Shown piece after piece: positions 26,125-32,868 of a stretch of 32,868 nt of DNA. Origin of the DNA: an uncultured Eubacteriales bacterium (GTDB lineage Bacteria > Bacillota > Clostridia > Christensenellales > Aristaeellaceae); the NCBI GenBank assembly GCA_900315585.1, contig OMZP01000040.1:1-32868 (forward strand), written 5' to 3'. The position numbers and the translations under genes were made by a program. The number at the start of each line of letters is the position of its first letter. Position 1 is the first letter of the stretch. Under the pieces are notes generated by a model. The model did no database searches, had not been told where the DNA came from, and was given only the letters and a program-made list of their open reading frames with translations.

Positions 26125-26507
26125 GCGGGCAGCCGTTGATCGTGGTGGCGGCGGTGACGCTGCGGGACGGAGAGGTGATGATCTGCCAGCGGAAGCCGGA
26201 GGTTCACAACGGCCTCAAGTGGGAGTTTCCCGGCGGCAAGATCGAGGCCGGGGAGAGCCCGGAGGCGGCACTGGCCCGGGAGCTGAGGGAGGAGCTGGCC
26301 ATCGAGGCGCGGGTGGGCCGCGTCTGCGACGCCGTCCACTATCGCTATCCCGACCGGGACGTGCTGGTGCTGTTCTATCTGTGCGAGATCGTCTCGGGGG
26401 AGCCCAGGACGGTGGACTGCAACGACATCCGCTGGGTGACGTTGGAGGCATTGAAGGGATACGACTTCGCCGGGGCGGACGCCGTGTTCGTGGATCGTCT
26501 GTTTTGA
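26121..26507 (+). CDS. mutT: MutT-like Nudix hydrolase
   Basis: 128 residues. The Nudix box runs from GGKIEAGES to RELREELAI (about residues 36-59): the catalytic RE..EE residues are intact, while the usual Gly near the end is Ala. WEFPGGKIE is typical of MutT-type (8-oxo-)dGTP diphosphatases that clean the nucleotide pool, but Nudix substrate cannot be set from sequence alone. GTG start overlapping the previous stop; an ORF extending further upstream is a shadow of that gene. Confidence 0.88.
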   Translation: MSGQPLIVVAAVTLRDGEVMICQRKPEVHNGLKWEFPGGKIEAGESPEAALARELREELAIEARVGRVCDAVHYRYPDRDVLVLFYLCEIVSGEPRTVDCNDIRWVTLEALKGYDFAGADAVFVDRLF

Positions 26508-26546
26508 CATTTCGTGCGCGAAAACGTATGTTTCGGCGGTTTGGCC

Positions 26547-26575
26547 TTTTCAGGAGCGCCTCGCCCTGCTATACT
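26547..26575 (+). promoter_or_regulatory. Promoter for the nfeD-floA group
   Basis: TTTTCA (26547-26552), 17-bp spacer, TATACT (26570-26575). Both boxes are moderate matches. Transcription would start near 26582, about 43 nt before nfeD. In B. subtilis comparable genes are under sigma-W, but no TGAAAC-CGTA pair with correct spacing was found here. Confidence 0.5.
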
Positions 26576-26624
26576 GGGATCACGATGAACGGGGGATGAC
26601 CCCCGGACAAGGGAGGTGCGGCCC

Positions 26625-27137
26625 ATGGACGGCTTGGGAAACCTTTTGATGAACAATATCCCGGTGCTGGTCATGATGCTGGTGGGCGTGGGCCTGCTGG
26701 TGTTTGAGATGTACGTTCCGGGGTTTGGGGCGCCGGGGATCTCCGGTATCGCGCTGCTGACGGTGGGCTTCCTGCTGTTGCAGCCGACCCTGGCGCAGGG
26801 CCTGGTGCTGTTCGCGATCCTGGCGGCGATATTGTGCGTCGCGCTGTCGATCTGCCTGATTTCGGCGTCGAGGGGGCGGCTGAGCAAGTCGAAGCTGGTG
26901 TTGAACGACGTGGCGGTGCCCGCTGACAACGCCGAGAACAACGACCTGAACTACTTCATCGGGCGCGAGGGCGTGACCCACACGTCGCTTCGGCCCGCGG
27001 GCATCGGCGAGTTTGACGGCGTGAAGCTGAACGTGGTTTCTGACGGCGAGTTCATCGGCAAGGACAGGCCCATCCGGGTGCTGTCGGTGAAGGGGAACCG
27101 GATCGTCGTTTGTGAAATTGTGGACAAGGACGAATAA
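26625..27137 (+). CDS. NfeD-family membrane protein
   Basis: 170 residues. Three membrane segments at about 11-30, 39-57 and 59-80 include the NfeD motif YVPGFGAPGISG, followed by an OB-fold domain at about 111-170 (GREGVTHTSLRPAGIGEFDG...). NfeD proteins pair with SPFH/flotillin proteins in membrane microdomains. ATG at 26625 is eight bases after GGGAGG; a GTG three codons earlier is inside that site. floA follows after 27 bp. Confidence 0.92.
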   Translation: MDGLGNLLMNNIPVLVMMLVGVGLLVFEMYVPGFGAPGISGIALLTVGFLLLQPTLAQGLVLFAILAAILCVALSICLISASRGRLSKSKLVLNDVAVPADNAENNDLNYFIGREGVTHTSLRPAGIGEFDGVKLNVVSDGEFIGKDRPIRVLSVKGNRIVVCEIVDKDE

Positions 27138-27164
27138 TCGAGGACAACGGGGGAGGTAAGTCAA

Positions 27165-28163
27165 ATGATTCCGAGCAATGTGGTTTCCATCGTGATTGCG
27201 GTGATCATCGTCTTCGTGGTGATCGCGCTGTTCTCGCTGTTCCCGCTGGGGCTGTGGTTCTCGGCGCTGATGAGCGGCGTGCATGTGAGCATCTTCAACC
27301 TGGTGGGCATGAAGTTCCGCCGCGTGAACCCGCGGCGCATCGTCCCGCCGATGATCAAGGCCCGCAAGGCCGGCATCAACGTGAGCATGAACGAGCTGGA
27401 GACGCTCTACCTGGCCGGCGGCAACGTGGATCGGGTGGTGGACGCGCTGATCGCGGCCCAGAGCGCCCAGATCCAGCTGACCTTCGAGCAGTCCAAGGCC
27501 ATCGACCTGGCCGGCCGCAACGTGCTGGAGGCCGTGAAGATGTCCGTCAACCCGAAGGTCATCGAGACCCCGGTCATCGCGGCCATCGCCAAGAACGGCA
27601 TCGAGCTGCGCGCCAAGGCCCGGGTGACCGTGCGCGCCAACATCGACCGCCTGGTGGGCGGCGCCGGCGAGGAGACCATCATCGCCCGCGTCGGCGAGGG
27701 CATCGTCACCACCGTCGGCTCCTCCGAGAGCCACAAGGACGTGCTGGAGAACCCCGACCTGATCAGCCGCACCGTGCTGAACAAGGGCCTGGACGCCGGC
27801 ACCGCCTTTGAGATCCTCTCCATCGACATCGCGGATGTGGACGTGGGCCGCAACGTGGGCGCGCAGCTGCAAATGGATCAGGCGGAAGCCGACCGTCGCA
27901 TCGCCCAGGCCAAGGCCGAGGAGCGTCGCGCCATGGCCGTCGCCCACGAGCAGGAGATGAAGGCCAGCGTGCAGGAGATGCGCGCCAAGGTGGTCGAGGC
28001 CGAGGCCGAGGTGCCGCGGGCCATGGCGACCGCGCTGCGCGAAGGCAAGCTGGGCGTGATGGACTACTATCAGATGCAGAACGTGATCTCCGACACCCGG
28101 ATGCGCGAGGCCATTGCCGGCGACGGCAACCCCGCCCCCCAGGACGAGAAGATCAAGAAGTAA
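27165..28163 (+). CDS. floA: Flotillin-like protein FloA
   Basis: 332 residues, the usual length. One N-terminal membrane hairpin (about 5-32), then the SPFH domain (about 45-230) with [18 protein letters not shown] and a helical region rich in Ala/Glu ([20 protein letters not shown]...) for oligomerisation. FloA scaffolds functional membrane microdomains. Gene order NfeD-FloA supports the call. ATG after GGGGGAGG. A strong hairpin follows the stop codon. Confidence 0.95.
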   Translation: MIPSNVVSIVIAVIIVFVVIALFSLFPLGLWFSALMSGVHVSIFNLVGMKFRRVNPRRIVPPMIKARKAGINVSMNELETLYLAGGNVDRVVDALIAAQSAQIQLTFEQSKAIDLAGRNVLEAVKMSVNPKVIETPVIAAIAKNGIELRAKARVTVRANIDRLVGGAGEETIIARVGEGIVTTVGSSESHKDVLENPDLISRTVLNKGLDAGTAFEILSIDIADVDVGRNVGAQLQMDQAEADRRIAQAKAEERRAMAVAHEQEMKASVQEMRAKVVEAEAEVPRAMATALREGKLGVMDYYQMQNVISDTRMREAIAGDGNPAPQDEKIKK

Positions 28164-28178
28164 TCGATGACCGTTTGA

Positions 28179-28207
28179 CCCGCCGGGCGCGGACAGCGCC
28201 CGGCGGG
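28179..28207 (+). promoter_or_regulatory. Perfect hairpin after floA
   Basis: CCCGCCGGGCGC (28179-28190) pairs with GCGCCCGGCGGG (28196-28207) around GGACA. No U run follows; the next gene's GGGAGG site begins eight bases later. It may lower expression of the downstream gene relative to floA, or protect the floA mRNA 3' end. Confidence 0.55.
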
Positions 28208-28227
28208 GCTTGAAGGGAGGCGAGCGC

Positions 28228-28857
28228 GTGGAGATCATCGCGGTGATCCTGATGATCGTCTTCGCCCTGGTGGGCGCGGCCGACCGCAAGAAAAAGATCG
28301 CCAGGCAGTCCGGCGAGCAGACCGTCTCGGCCCGGCAGACCGCCTCGGTCCGGCAGCCCGGCAAGGGCAGGCCTGTGCGGGAGATGAGCCTGATCGAGCG
28401 GGAGCAGCGGATGAACGAACTGCGGCAGAAGCAGGCGGCGCGCAGGGCACAGCGTCCGGCGGCGTCCGGCGGCGCTTCGGTCACCTTTGACGGCGCGCTC
28501 AACGAGCTGAAGGATCTGCTGAGCCAGGCCGTGGGGGAGAGCCACGAGGGCGAGAGCCTGATGGCCGACGACGCGGACTGCGCGGGCGGCTCCCTGCCCC
28601 ACACCCACGCCGAGGGCCTGAGCGCCCTCTCCGACGAGGAGTGCGCCGGGGGCAGCATGCCCCACGAGCACACCCAGGGGGAGAGCCGCGCCGAACAGAA
28701 GAAGCGGCTGGAGCGCCTGGACGTGGGCCGGGAGGCCGACGCGCCGGAGGGTCTGATGCCCCGGGGCATCGACGCCCGCGCCATGCGCCGGGCTGTGGTG
28801 ATGGCCGAGGTGCTGGGAAAGCCGAAGGGGTTGCGGAAATCCCGCTTCGTCGCGTAG
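28228..28857 (+). CDS. Membrane-anchored protein with duplicated CAGGSxPHxH motif
   Basis: 209 residues. An N-terminal membrane segment (about 2-17) is followed by a basic linker (19-80, Arg/Lys/Gln-rich), a short helical part (about 85-105), and two copies of a motif: C118-AGGSLP-H125-T-H127 and C139-AGGSMP-H146-E-H148, each preceded by acidic residues and followed by an EG or QG. Cys-His-His spacing suggests metal binding (inference). The C-terminal 50 residues are charged. GTG start (28228) seven bases after GGGAGG. Function unknown; position directly after nfeD-floA suggests a microdomain partner. Confidence 0.82.
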   Translation: MEIIAVILMIVFALVGAADRKKKIARQSGEQTVSARQTASVRQPGKGRPVREMSLIEREQRMNELRQKQAARRAQRPAASGGASVTFDGALNELKDLLSQAVGESHEGESLMADDADCAGGSLPHTHAEGLSALSDEECAGGSMPHEHTQGESRAEQKKRLERLDVGREADAPEGLMPRGIDARAMRRAVVMAEVLGKPKGLRKSRFVA

Positions 28858-28863
28858 CGATTT

Positions 28864-28957
28864 CAGGGAACAGGGCCCAGGGAACAGGGAACAGGAAGTG
28901 CTGCTGCCGCGCGGTAGCCGCTTTTCCTGTTCCCTAATCCCTGTTCCCTGTTCCCTT
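28864..28957. repeat. Heptad inverted-repeat element before the LytTR gene (site B)
   Basis: The left arm has CAGGGAA-type units (28864-28897). The right arm (28924-28956) is its reverse complement with about 29 of 33 positions matching. The 26-base centre contains GCTGCCGC followed directly by GCGGTAGC. The whole can fold into one long stem. It starts seven bases after the preceding stop codon. Same unit family as site A (GGGAA with CA or TA). Confidence 0.9.
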
Positions 28958-28982
28958 CAACGACATATTGATTGGAGGAACT

Positions 28983-29744
28983 ATGAGCGATATCCGAATC
29001 CTCATCGCCGATGACGACGCGGGCATGCGGCTGGTGATGCGCAAGCTGGCCGAGAGCGCCGAGGGCTACGAGCTGGTGGGCGAAGCCGAGGACGGCAAAC
29101 AGCTCATCGAGCTCTACGACCAGCTGCGGCCGGAGGTGGTGCTGATGGACGTGGAGATGCCGGAGATGACGGGCATCGAGTGCGCCCGCGCCATCCAGGA
29201 TCGCGACCCGCGCACGGTGCTGGTGTTCGCCACGGCCCACGAGGAATACATGGCCAGCGCCTTCGAGGTCTATGCCTTCGACTACCTGGTGAAGCCCTTC
29301 CGGGTGGAACGGGCCCTGCAGACCCTCGCCCGCATCCGGGACCGGCTGCGGGGCGGGGCCAGCGAGCCGGTGGAGGTGCCGGAGCGCAAGAGCGACCCGG
29401 CGGTGGAGCCCGTCCAGGGCCGCATGATGCTCAAGCACCGGGACGGCATCAGCTTCATCGACATTCCTCAAATCGCCATGGTGATGCGGGAGAACCGCGC
29501 CACCATCCTTCTGATGCAGGACGGCACGCGCTATGTGGTGGGGGACGGCATGGCGGAGCTGGACGAGCGCCTGCCCGACGAGCTGTTCTTCCGCACCCAC
29601 AAGAGCTACATCGTGAACCTGAACCTGATCGAGTCCATCTCCCCCTACGGCCGCTGGACCTACGTGGTGAAGCTGAAAGGCCTGAAGGACGACGCCCTGA
29701 TCACCCACGAGCGGTTCGAGGAGCTGCAGAAGAGGTTTATGTAA
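28983..29744 (+). CDS. LytTR-family response regulator
   Basis: 253 residues. Receiver domain (1-115) with acidic pocket D10-D12, phospho-acceptor D56 (LMDVEMP), T84 and K104, followed by a linker and a LytTR DNA-binding domain (about 150-253) with FFRTHKSYIVNLNLIESI. Such proteins activate genes by binding paired direct repeats. No histidine kinase is in the window, so the partner is unknown. ATG after TTGGAGGAAC; an upstream start is less likely. Flanked on both sides by heptad inverted-repeat elements. Confidence 0.92.
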   Translation: MSDIRILIADDDAGMRLVMRKLAESAEGYELVGEAEDGKQLIELYDQLRPEVVLMDVEMPEMTGIECARAIQDRDPRTVLVFATAHEEYMASAFEVYAFDYLVKPFRVERALQTLARIRDRLRGGASEPVEVPERKSDPAVEPVQGRMMLKHRDGISFIDIPQIAMVMRENRATILLMQDGTRYVVGDGMAELDERLPDELFFRTHKSYIVNLNLIESISPYGRWTYVVKLKGLKDDALITHERFEELQKRFM

Positions 29745-29867
29745 GTGAATGAGGAATGAGGAGTGAGGAATGAGGAATTGATGTGGAAATCCTTGTGGAT
29801 TTCATAATATAAAACAAATCCGTCAGGATTTGTACCTCCATTCCTCATTCCTAATTCCTCATTCCAC
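29745..29867. repeat. Heptad inverted-repeat element after the LytTR gene (site C)
   Basis: Left arm: GTGAAT then GAGGAAT, GAGGAGT, GAGGAAT, GAGGAAT (29745-29778). Right arm (29838-29867): ATTCCTC, ATTCCTA, ATTCCTC, ATTCCAC, the reverse complement. Between them are two small hairpins, GAAATCC/GGATTTC (29785-29803 area) and ACAAATCC/GGATTTGT (29814-29833). It begins at the base after the LytTR stop. Units are a different heptad (GAGGAAT) from sites A and B but the layout is the same. Confidence 0.88.
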
Positions 29868-29904
29868 ATTTGGATGTATCATCAGAATAAAGAAGGAGCA
29901 AACC

Positions 29905-31287
29905 ATGATCTTAAAATCCATTGCCGAGCAGGTGTTGCATGAGGCGCTGAGGACCGGCGGAGACTTCGCGGAGCTGTTCTGCGAGGACCGCCGCAGCGGC
30001 GCCATGGGCCTGGTGGACGGCCATGTGGAGAGCGCCAGCACCCTGCGCCGCCACGGCGCGGGCATCCGGGTGTACAACGGGCTGAACAGCGTCTACGTGC
30101 ACACCAACGACACCAGCCTCTCCGGCCTGACCGCCGCCGCACGCAAGGCCGCGGACGCCGTACAGGGCTCCGCCGCCGTCGGGGACATCCGACTGACCCA
30201 GTCCATCGCCGGGAACCTGCATCCCATCCTCGCCATGCCCATGGACGTGGCCGGCAGCCGCAAGGCGAAGCTGCTTCGGGACATGGACCTGGCGGCCCGG
30301 GCGGTCTCCCCGGAGATCCGCCAGGTGCGGGCCAACCTGATCTACTGGGACAGCGACGTGCAGATCGCCAACAGCGAGGGCCTGTTCACCGGCGACCGCC
30401 GGGTGTACACCCGCATGGCCTGCTCGGCGGTGGCCGAGGGCAATGGCGAGAGCCAGTCCGGCAGCGCGTCCCCCGGCGCGATGATGGGCTTTGAGCTGTT
30501 CGAGGGCCGGGTGGACGTGGCCGAGCAGGCGAAGAAGGCGGCCAATCAGGCCGTGACCATGCTCCACGCCCAGCCCTGCCCCGCGGGGGTGATGCCCGTG
30601 GTGATCGACGGCGGCTTCGGCGGCGTGATCTTCCACGAGGCCTGCGGTCACTCCCTGGAGGCCCAGGCGGTGGCCTTCGGCGCGTCGGAGTTCGCCGGGA
30701 AGCTGGGCCAGAGGATCGCCTCGCCCATCGTGACGGCCATCGACGACGGCACGATCCCCGGCGAGTGGGGCAGCCTGAACATCGACGACGAGGGCACGCC
30801 CACCACCCGCCTCACCCTCATCAAGGACGGCGTGCTGGTGAACTACATGGTGGATCGGCTGAACGGGCGGCGCATGAACATGAAGCCCACCGGCTCCAGC
30901 CGCCGCCAGGACTACACCTTCGCCCCCACCAGCCGCATGCGCAACACCTTCATCGCCGCCGGCAGCGACGACGAGGCGGAGATCATCGCCACCTGCGGCG
31001 ACGGCCTCTACGCCAAGTCCATGGGCGGCGGCAGCGTGAACCCCGTCACCGGCGAGTTCAACTTCGCCGTGGCCGAGGGCTACCTGATCAAGGACGGCAA
31101 GATCGACCGGCCCGTGCGGGGCGCGACGCTGATCGGCAAGGGCGCGGAGGTATTGAAGAAGATCGACCGCGTGGGCGGCAACATGTGGATGGCCCAGGGC
31201 ATGTGCGGGGCCTCCAGCGGCTCGATCCCCACCAACGTGGGCCAGCCGATGATTCGCGTGACCGATATGACGGTGGGAGGCCGATGA
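29905..31287 (+). CDS. tldD: TldD-type metalloprotease subunit
   Basis: 460 residues. The zinc motif HEACGH (HExxxH, 244-249) and a conserved Cys near the C-terminus (C434 in QGMCGASSGSIPTNVGQP) mark it as the catalytic subunit. TldD works with TldE as a heterodimer that degrades unfolded peptides and, in some bacteria, matures peptide products such as microcin B17. ATG at 29905 after AAGGAG; the frame continues upstream into the repeat element but lacks a site there. Overlaps tldE by 4 nt. Confidence 0.95.
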   Translation: MILKSIAEQVLHEALRTGGDFAELFCEDRRSGAMGLVDGHVESASTLRRHGAGIRVYNGLNSVYVHTNDTSLSGLTAAARKAADAVQGSAAVGDIRLTQSIAGNLHPILAMPMDVAGSRKAKLLRDMDLAARAVSPEIRQVRANLIYWDSDVQIANSEGLFTGDRRVYTRMACSAVAEGNGESQSGSASPGAMMGFELFEGRVDVAEQAKKAANQAVTMLHAQPCPAGVMPVVIDGGFGGVIFHEACGHSLEAQAVAFGASEFAGKLGQRIASPIVTAIDDGTIPGEWGSLNIDDEGTPTTRLTLIKDGVLVNYMVDRLNGRRMNMKPTGSSRRQDYTFAPTSRMRNTFIAAGSDDEAEIIATCGDGLYAKSMGGGSVNPVTGEFNFAVAEGYLIKDGKIDRPVRGATLIGKGAEVLKKIDRVGGNMWMAQGMCGASSGSIPTNVGQPMIRVTDMTVGGR

Positions 31288-32654
31288 ACATGGAGAGAAA
31301 CGAGTTTATCGCGAAGCTGTTTGAACGGGCCCGCCAGAAGGCCGGGGACGCGGCGGACTTCGCCTGCGAGGCCTGCGTGGCCCAGGGCGAGAGCTTCGAG
31401 GTGCAGGTGAAAGAGGGAGAGATCTACCAGTACAACGTGTCCGACGGCGGCGGCCTGGGCTTCAGGGCGCTGGTGAACGGCCGCATGGGCTACGCCTCCA
31501 CCCAGATTATGGACGAGGAGGCCGTCGACCTGCTGGTGGACGGCGCGCTGGAGAACGCCGCGCTGGTGGAGAGCGAGGATAAGCAGTTCCTGTTCGAGGG
31601 CAGCGAGTCCTATCCGAAGCTGAAGCTGTGGAACGAGGCCGTCGAGGCGGTCACCCCCGCACAAAAGATTGAAATGGCCAGGGAGCTGGAAAGGCTGACC
31701 CTGGCGCAGGACGCGCGCATCGCCCAGGTGGAGGAGTGCTGCGTGTTCTCCTCCGCGGAGGAGAGCGCCATCGTCAACACCAGGGGCCTGAACGTGTCCG
31801 TGAATGGCAATGTGATGGGCGCGTATGTGGCGGCCATCGCCCGGGACGGAGACAAGGTGAACACCGGCTTTCAGATGGCCTTCGCCATGGACCCTGAAAA
31901 GCTGGACCTGAACAAGCTGGCCAGGGACGCGGCGCGGGAGGCCCTGGACGGGCTCGAGGCCCAGCAGCCGGAGTCCGGCGCGTACCGGGTGCTGCTGAGA
32001 AACGATGTGGCGGCCACGCTGCTGGCCACCTTCTCCGGCGTGTTTTCCGCCGACAACGCCCAGCGGGGGCTGTCCCGCTTGAAGGGGCGCGAGGGCGAGG
32101 CCATCGCCAGCCCCTGCGTGACCCTTGTGGACGATCCCCACCGGGAGGGCAGCGCCGCTTCCACACCCTTCGACGGGGAGGGCGTGGCCACGAGCCCCAA
32201 GGCCGTCATTGAGAACGGCAGGCTGAACACGCTGCTACACAACCTGAAGACCGCCCACAAGCAGGGCGTCACCACCACGGCGAACGCCTCCCGCCCGGGC
32301 TACGCGGCCCAGGTGGGCGTCGCCCCCACCAACTTCTTCTTCAAGCCCTCGGAGGTGGACTTCGACGGGATGCTGGAAAAGCTGGGGGACGGCCTGCTGA
32401 TCACCGACATGCAGGGCATGCATGCCGGTGCGAACCCCATCACCGGGGACTTCTCCCTGGCGGCAAAGGGCTTTTGTGTGCGCGGCGGGAAGCGGGAGGA
32501 GGCGGTGGCCCAGATCACCATCGCCGGAAACTTCTACGAGCTCCTCAAAAACGTGGAGGCCGTGGGCGGCGATTTGGAGTTCCGCGCCCCCGGCGCCAGC
32601 TGCTTCGGCAGCCCCAGCCTGCTGGTGAAGGCGCTGAGCGTGGCGGGGAAGTGA
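31284..32654 (+). CDS. tldE: TldE/PmbA-type metalloprotease partner
   Basis: 456 residues. Related to TldD in fold but without an HExxxH motif, as expected of the non-catalytic partner. Family segments visible include GLGFRALVNGRMGYAST, RVLLRNDVAATLLATFSGVFSAD and GMHAGANPITGDFSLAAKG. ATG 31284 overlaps the tldD stop and is three bases from GGAGG; ATG 31290 has a better nine-base spacing, so the start is uncertain by two codons. No precursor-peptide gene is visible nearby. Confidence 0.95.
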   Translation: MNMERNEFIAKLFERARQKAGDAADFACEACVAQGESFEVQVKEGEIYQYNVSDGGGLGFRALVNGRMGYASTQIMDEEAVDLLVDGALENAALVESEDKQFLFEGSESYPKLKLWNEAVEAVTPAQKIEMARELERLTLAQDARIAQVEECCVFSSAEESAIVNTRGLNVSVNGNVMGAYVAAIARDGDKVNTGFQMAFAMDPEKLDLNKLARDAAREALDGLEAQQPESGAYRVLLRNDVAATLLATFSGVFSADNAQRGLSRLKGREGEAIASPCVTLVDDPHREGSAASTPFDGEGVATSPKAVIENGRLNTLLHNLKTAHKQGVTTTANASRPGYAAQVGVAPTNFFFKPSEVDFDGMLEKLGDGLLITDMQGMHAGANPITGDFSLAAKGFCVRGGKREEAVAQITIAGNFYELLKNVEAVGGDLEFRAPGASCFGSPSLLVKALSVAGK

Positions 32655-32660
32655 TGACAA

Positions 32661-32695
32661 GGGGCCGTCTCAAAACATTGTTTTGAGACGGCCCC
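32661..32695. terminator. Long perfect hairpin after tldE
   Basis: GGGGCCGTCTCAAAAC (32661-32676) pairs perfectly with GTTTTGAGACGGCCCC (32680-32695) around ATT, a 16-bp stem starting six bases after the stop codon. The A/T part is inside the stem and no U run follows, so it acts either as an atypical terminator or as a dispersed palindromic repeat. Confidence 0.65.
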
Positions 32696-32710
32696 AATGC
32701 GAAGACAACC

Positions 32711-32868
32711 CCTCAGTCTGCTTCGCAGACAGCTCCCCTTACACAGGGGAGCATTTCGTTTTTGCGCCCAAAGCCTCCCTTGTGTAAAGGGGATTGAGCG
32801 TCAGAAAAACAGTCCTGTGGACTGTTTTAGCGAAATCGGGCCGGAGGCCCCCGTCGGTGGACCGCGAA
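32711..32868. repeat. Hairpin-rich intergenic repeat at the window end
   Basis: At least five short stems in 158 bp: GTCTGC/GCAGAC (32716-32730), GCTCCCCT/AGGGGAGC (32732-32752), CCCTT/AAGGG (32777-32791), AAAACAGTCC/GGACTGTTTT (32806-32828), GGGCC/GGCCC (32838-32850). The second and third stems are inverted versions of each other. No coding frame is supportable. It resembles dispersed repeats I associate with Clostridia genomes and runs off the end. Confidence 0.6.

Noticed and set aside
26516..26545. Possible sigma-W-type promoter before nfeD (GAAAACGTA)
   Set aside because: The two elements touch instead of being spaced about 16 bp, so they do not form a sigma-W promoter.
29778..29813. 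Promoter-like TTGATG and CATAAT within site C for tldD
   Set aside because: Spacer is 19 bp and both boxes overlap hairpin arms; too weak to claim.

Overview
The window looks like chromosomal DNA of a GC-rich Clostridia-type Bacillota. The evidence is the Firmicutes gene order of the ribosomal operons, a short zinc-ribbon S14, a KOW-domain protein between map and infA, a zinc-type adenylate kinase, a flotillin-like FloA with NfeD, a Soj/Spo0J-type ParAB pair, and AGGAGG-type ribosome binding sites before most genes. Species or family cannot be fixed from the sequence alone.

Layout. (1) 106-5301, minus strand: a very large RND-family exporter with a long coiled-coil insertion and an EAPA repeat. 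Its promoter overlaps the remains of a PIN-domain toxin gene (5432-5620). (2) 5741-18945, plus strand: a strong promoter, a 280-nt structured leader, then the S10 and spc gene sets in standard order (rpsJ-rplC-D-W-B-rpsS-rplV-rpsC-rplP-rpmC-rpsQ-rplN-X-E-rpsZ-rpsH-rplF-R-rpsE-rpmD-rplO-secY-adk-map-KOW-infA-rpmJ). (3) 19132-22620: a separate promoter and leader, then rpsM-rpsK-rpsD-rpoA-rplQ, with a 161-bp inverted-repeat element between rpsD and rpoA, closed by a strong bidirectional terminator. (4) 22633-23637, minus strand: pfkA. (5) 23721-32654, plus strand: parA-parB; a two-TM protein with a MutT-like Nudix hydrolase; nfeD-floA with a protein carrying a duplicated C-x6-H-x-H motif; an orphan LytTR response regulator; and the metalloprotease pair tldD-tldE. 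The window ends in hairpin-rich repeat DNA.

How it works together. Region 2-3 builds the ribosome, the Sec channel, initiation factors, N-terminal Met processing, adenylate balance and the RNA polymerase alpha subunit. Several gene pairs overlap by 4 nt, which implies translational coupling (rplD/rplW, rplP/rpmC, map/KOW, parA/parB, the TM protein/Nudix pair, tldD/tldE). The accessory part (region 5) is notable for three gene-end elements built of 7-bp purine-rich tandem repeats, two of them arranged as long inverted repeats. They sit directly at the stop codons of parB, the C/H-motif gene and the LytTR gene. No tRNA, rRNA, CRISPR array, transposase or prophage gene was seen.

The best candidates for something undescribed are the C/H-motif membrane protein linked to NfeD-FloA (28228-28857), the family of heptad inverted-repeat elements, and the oversized RND exporter.
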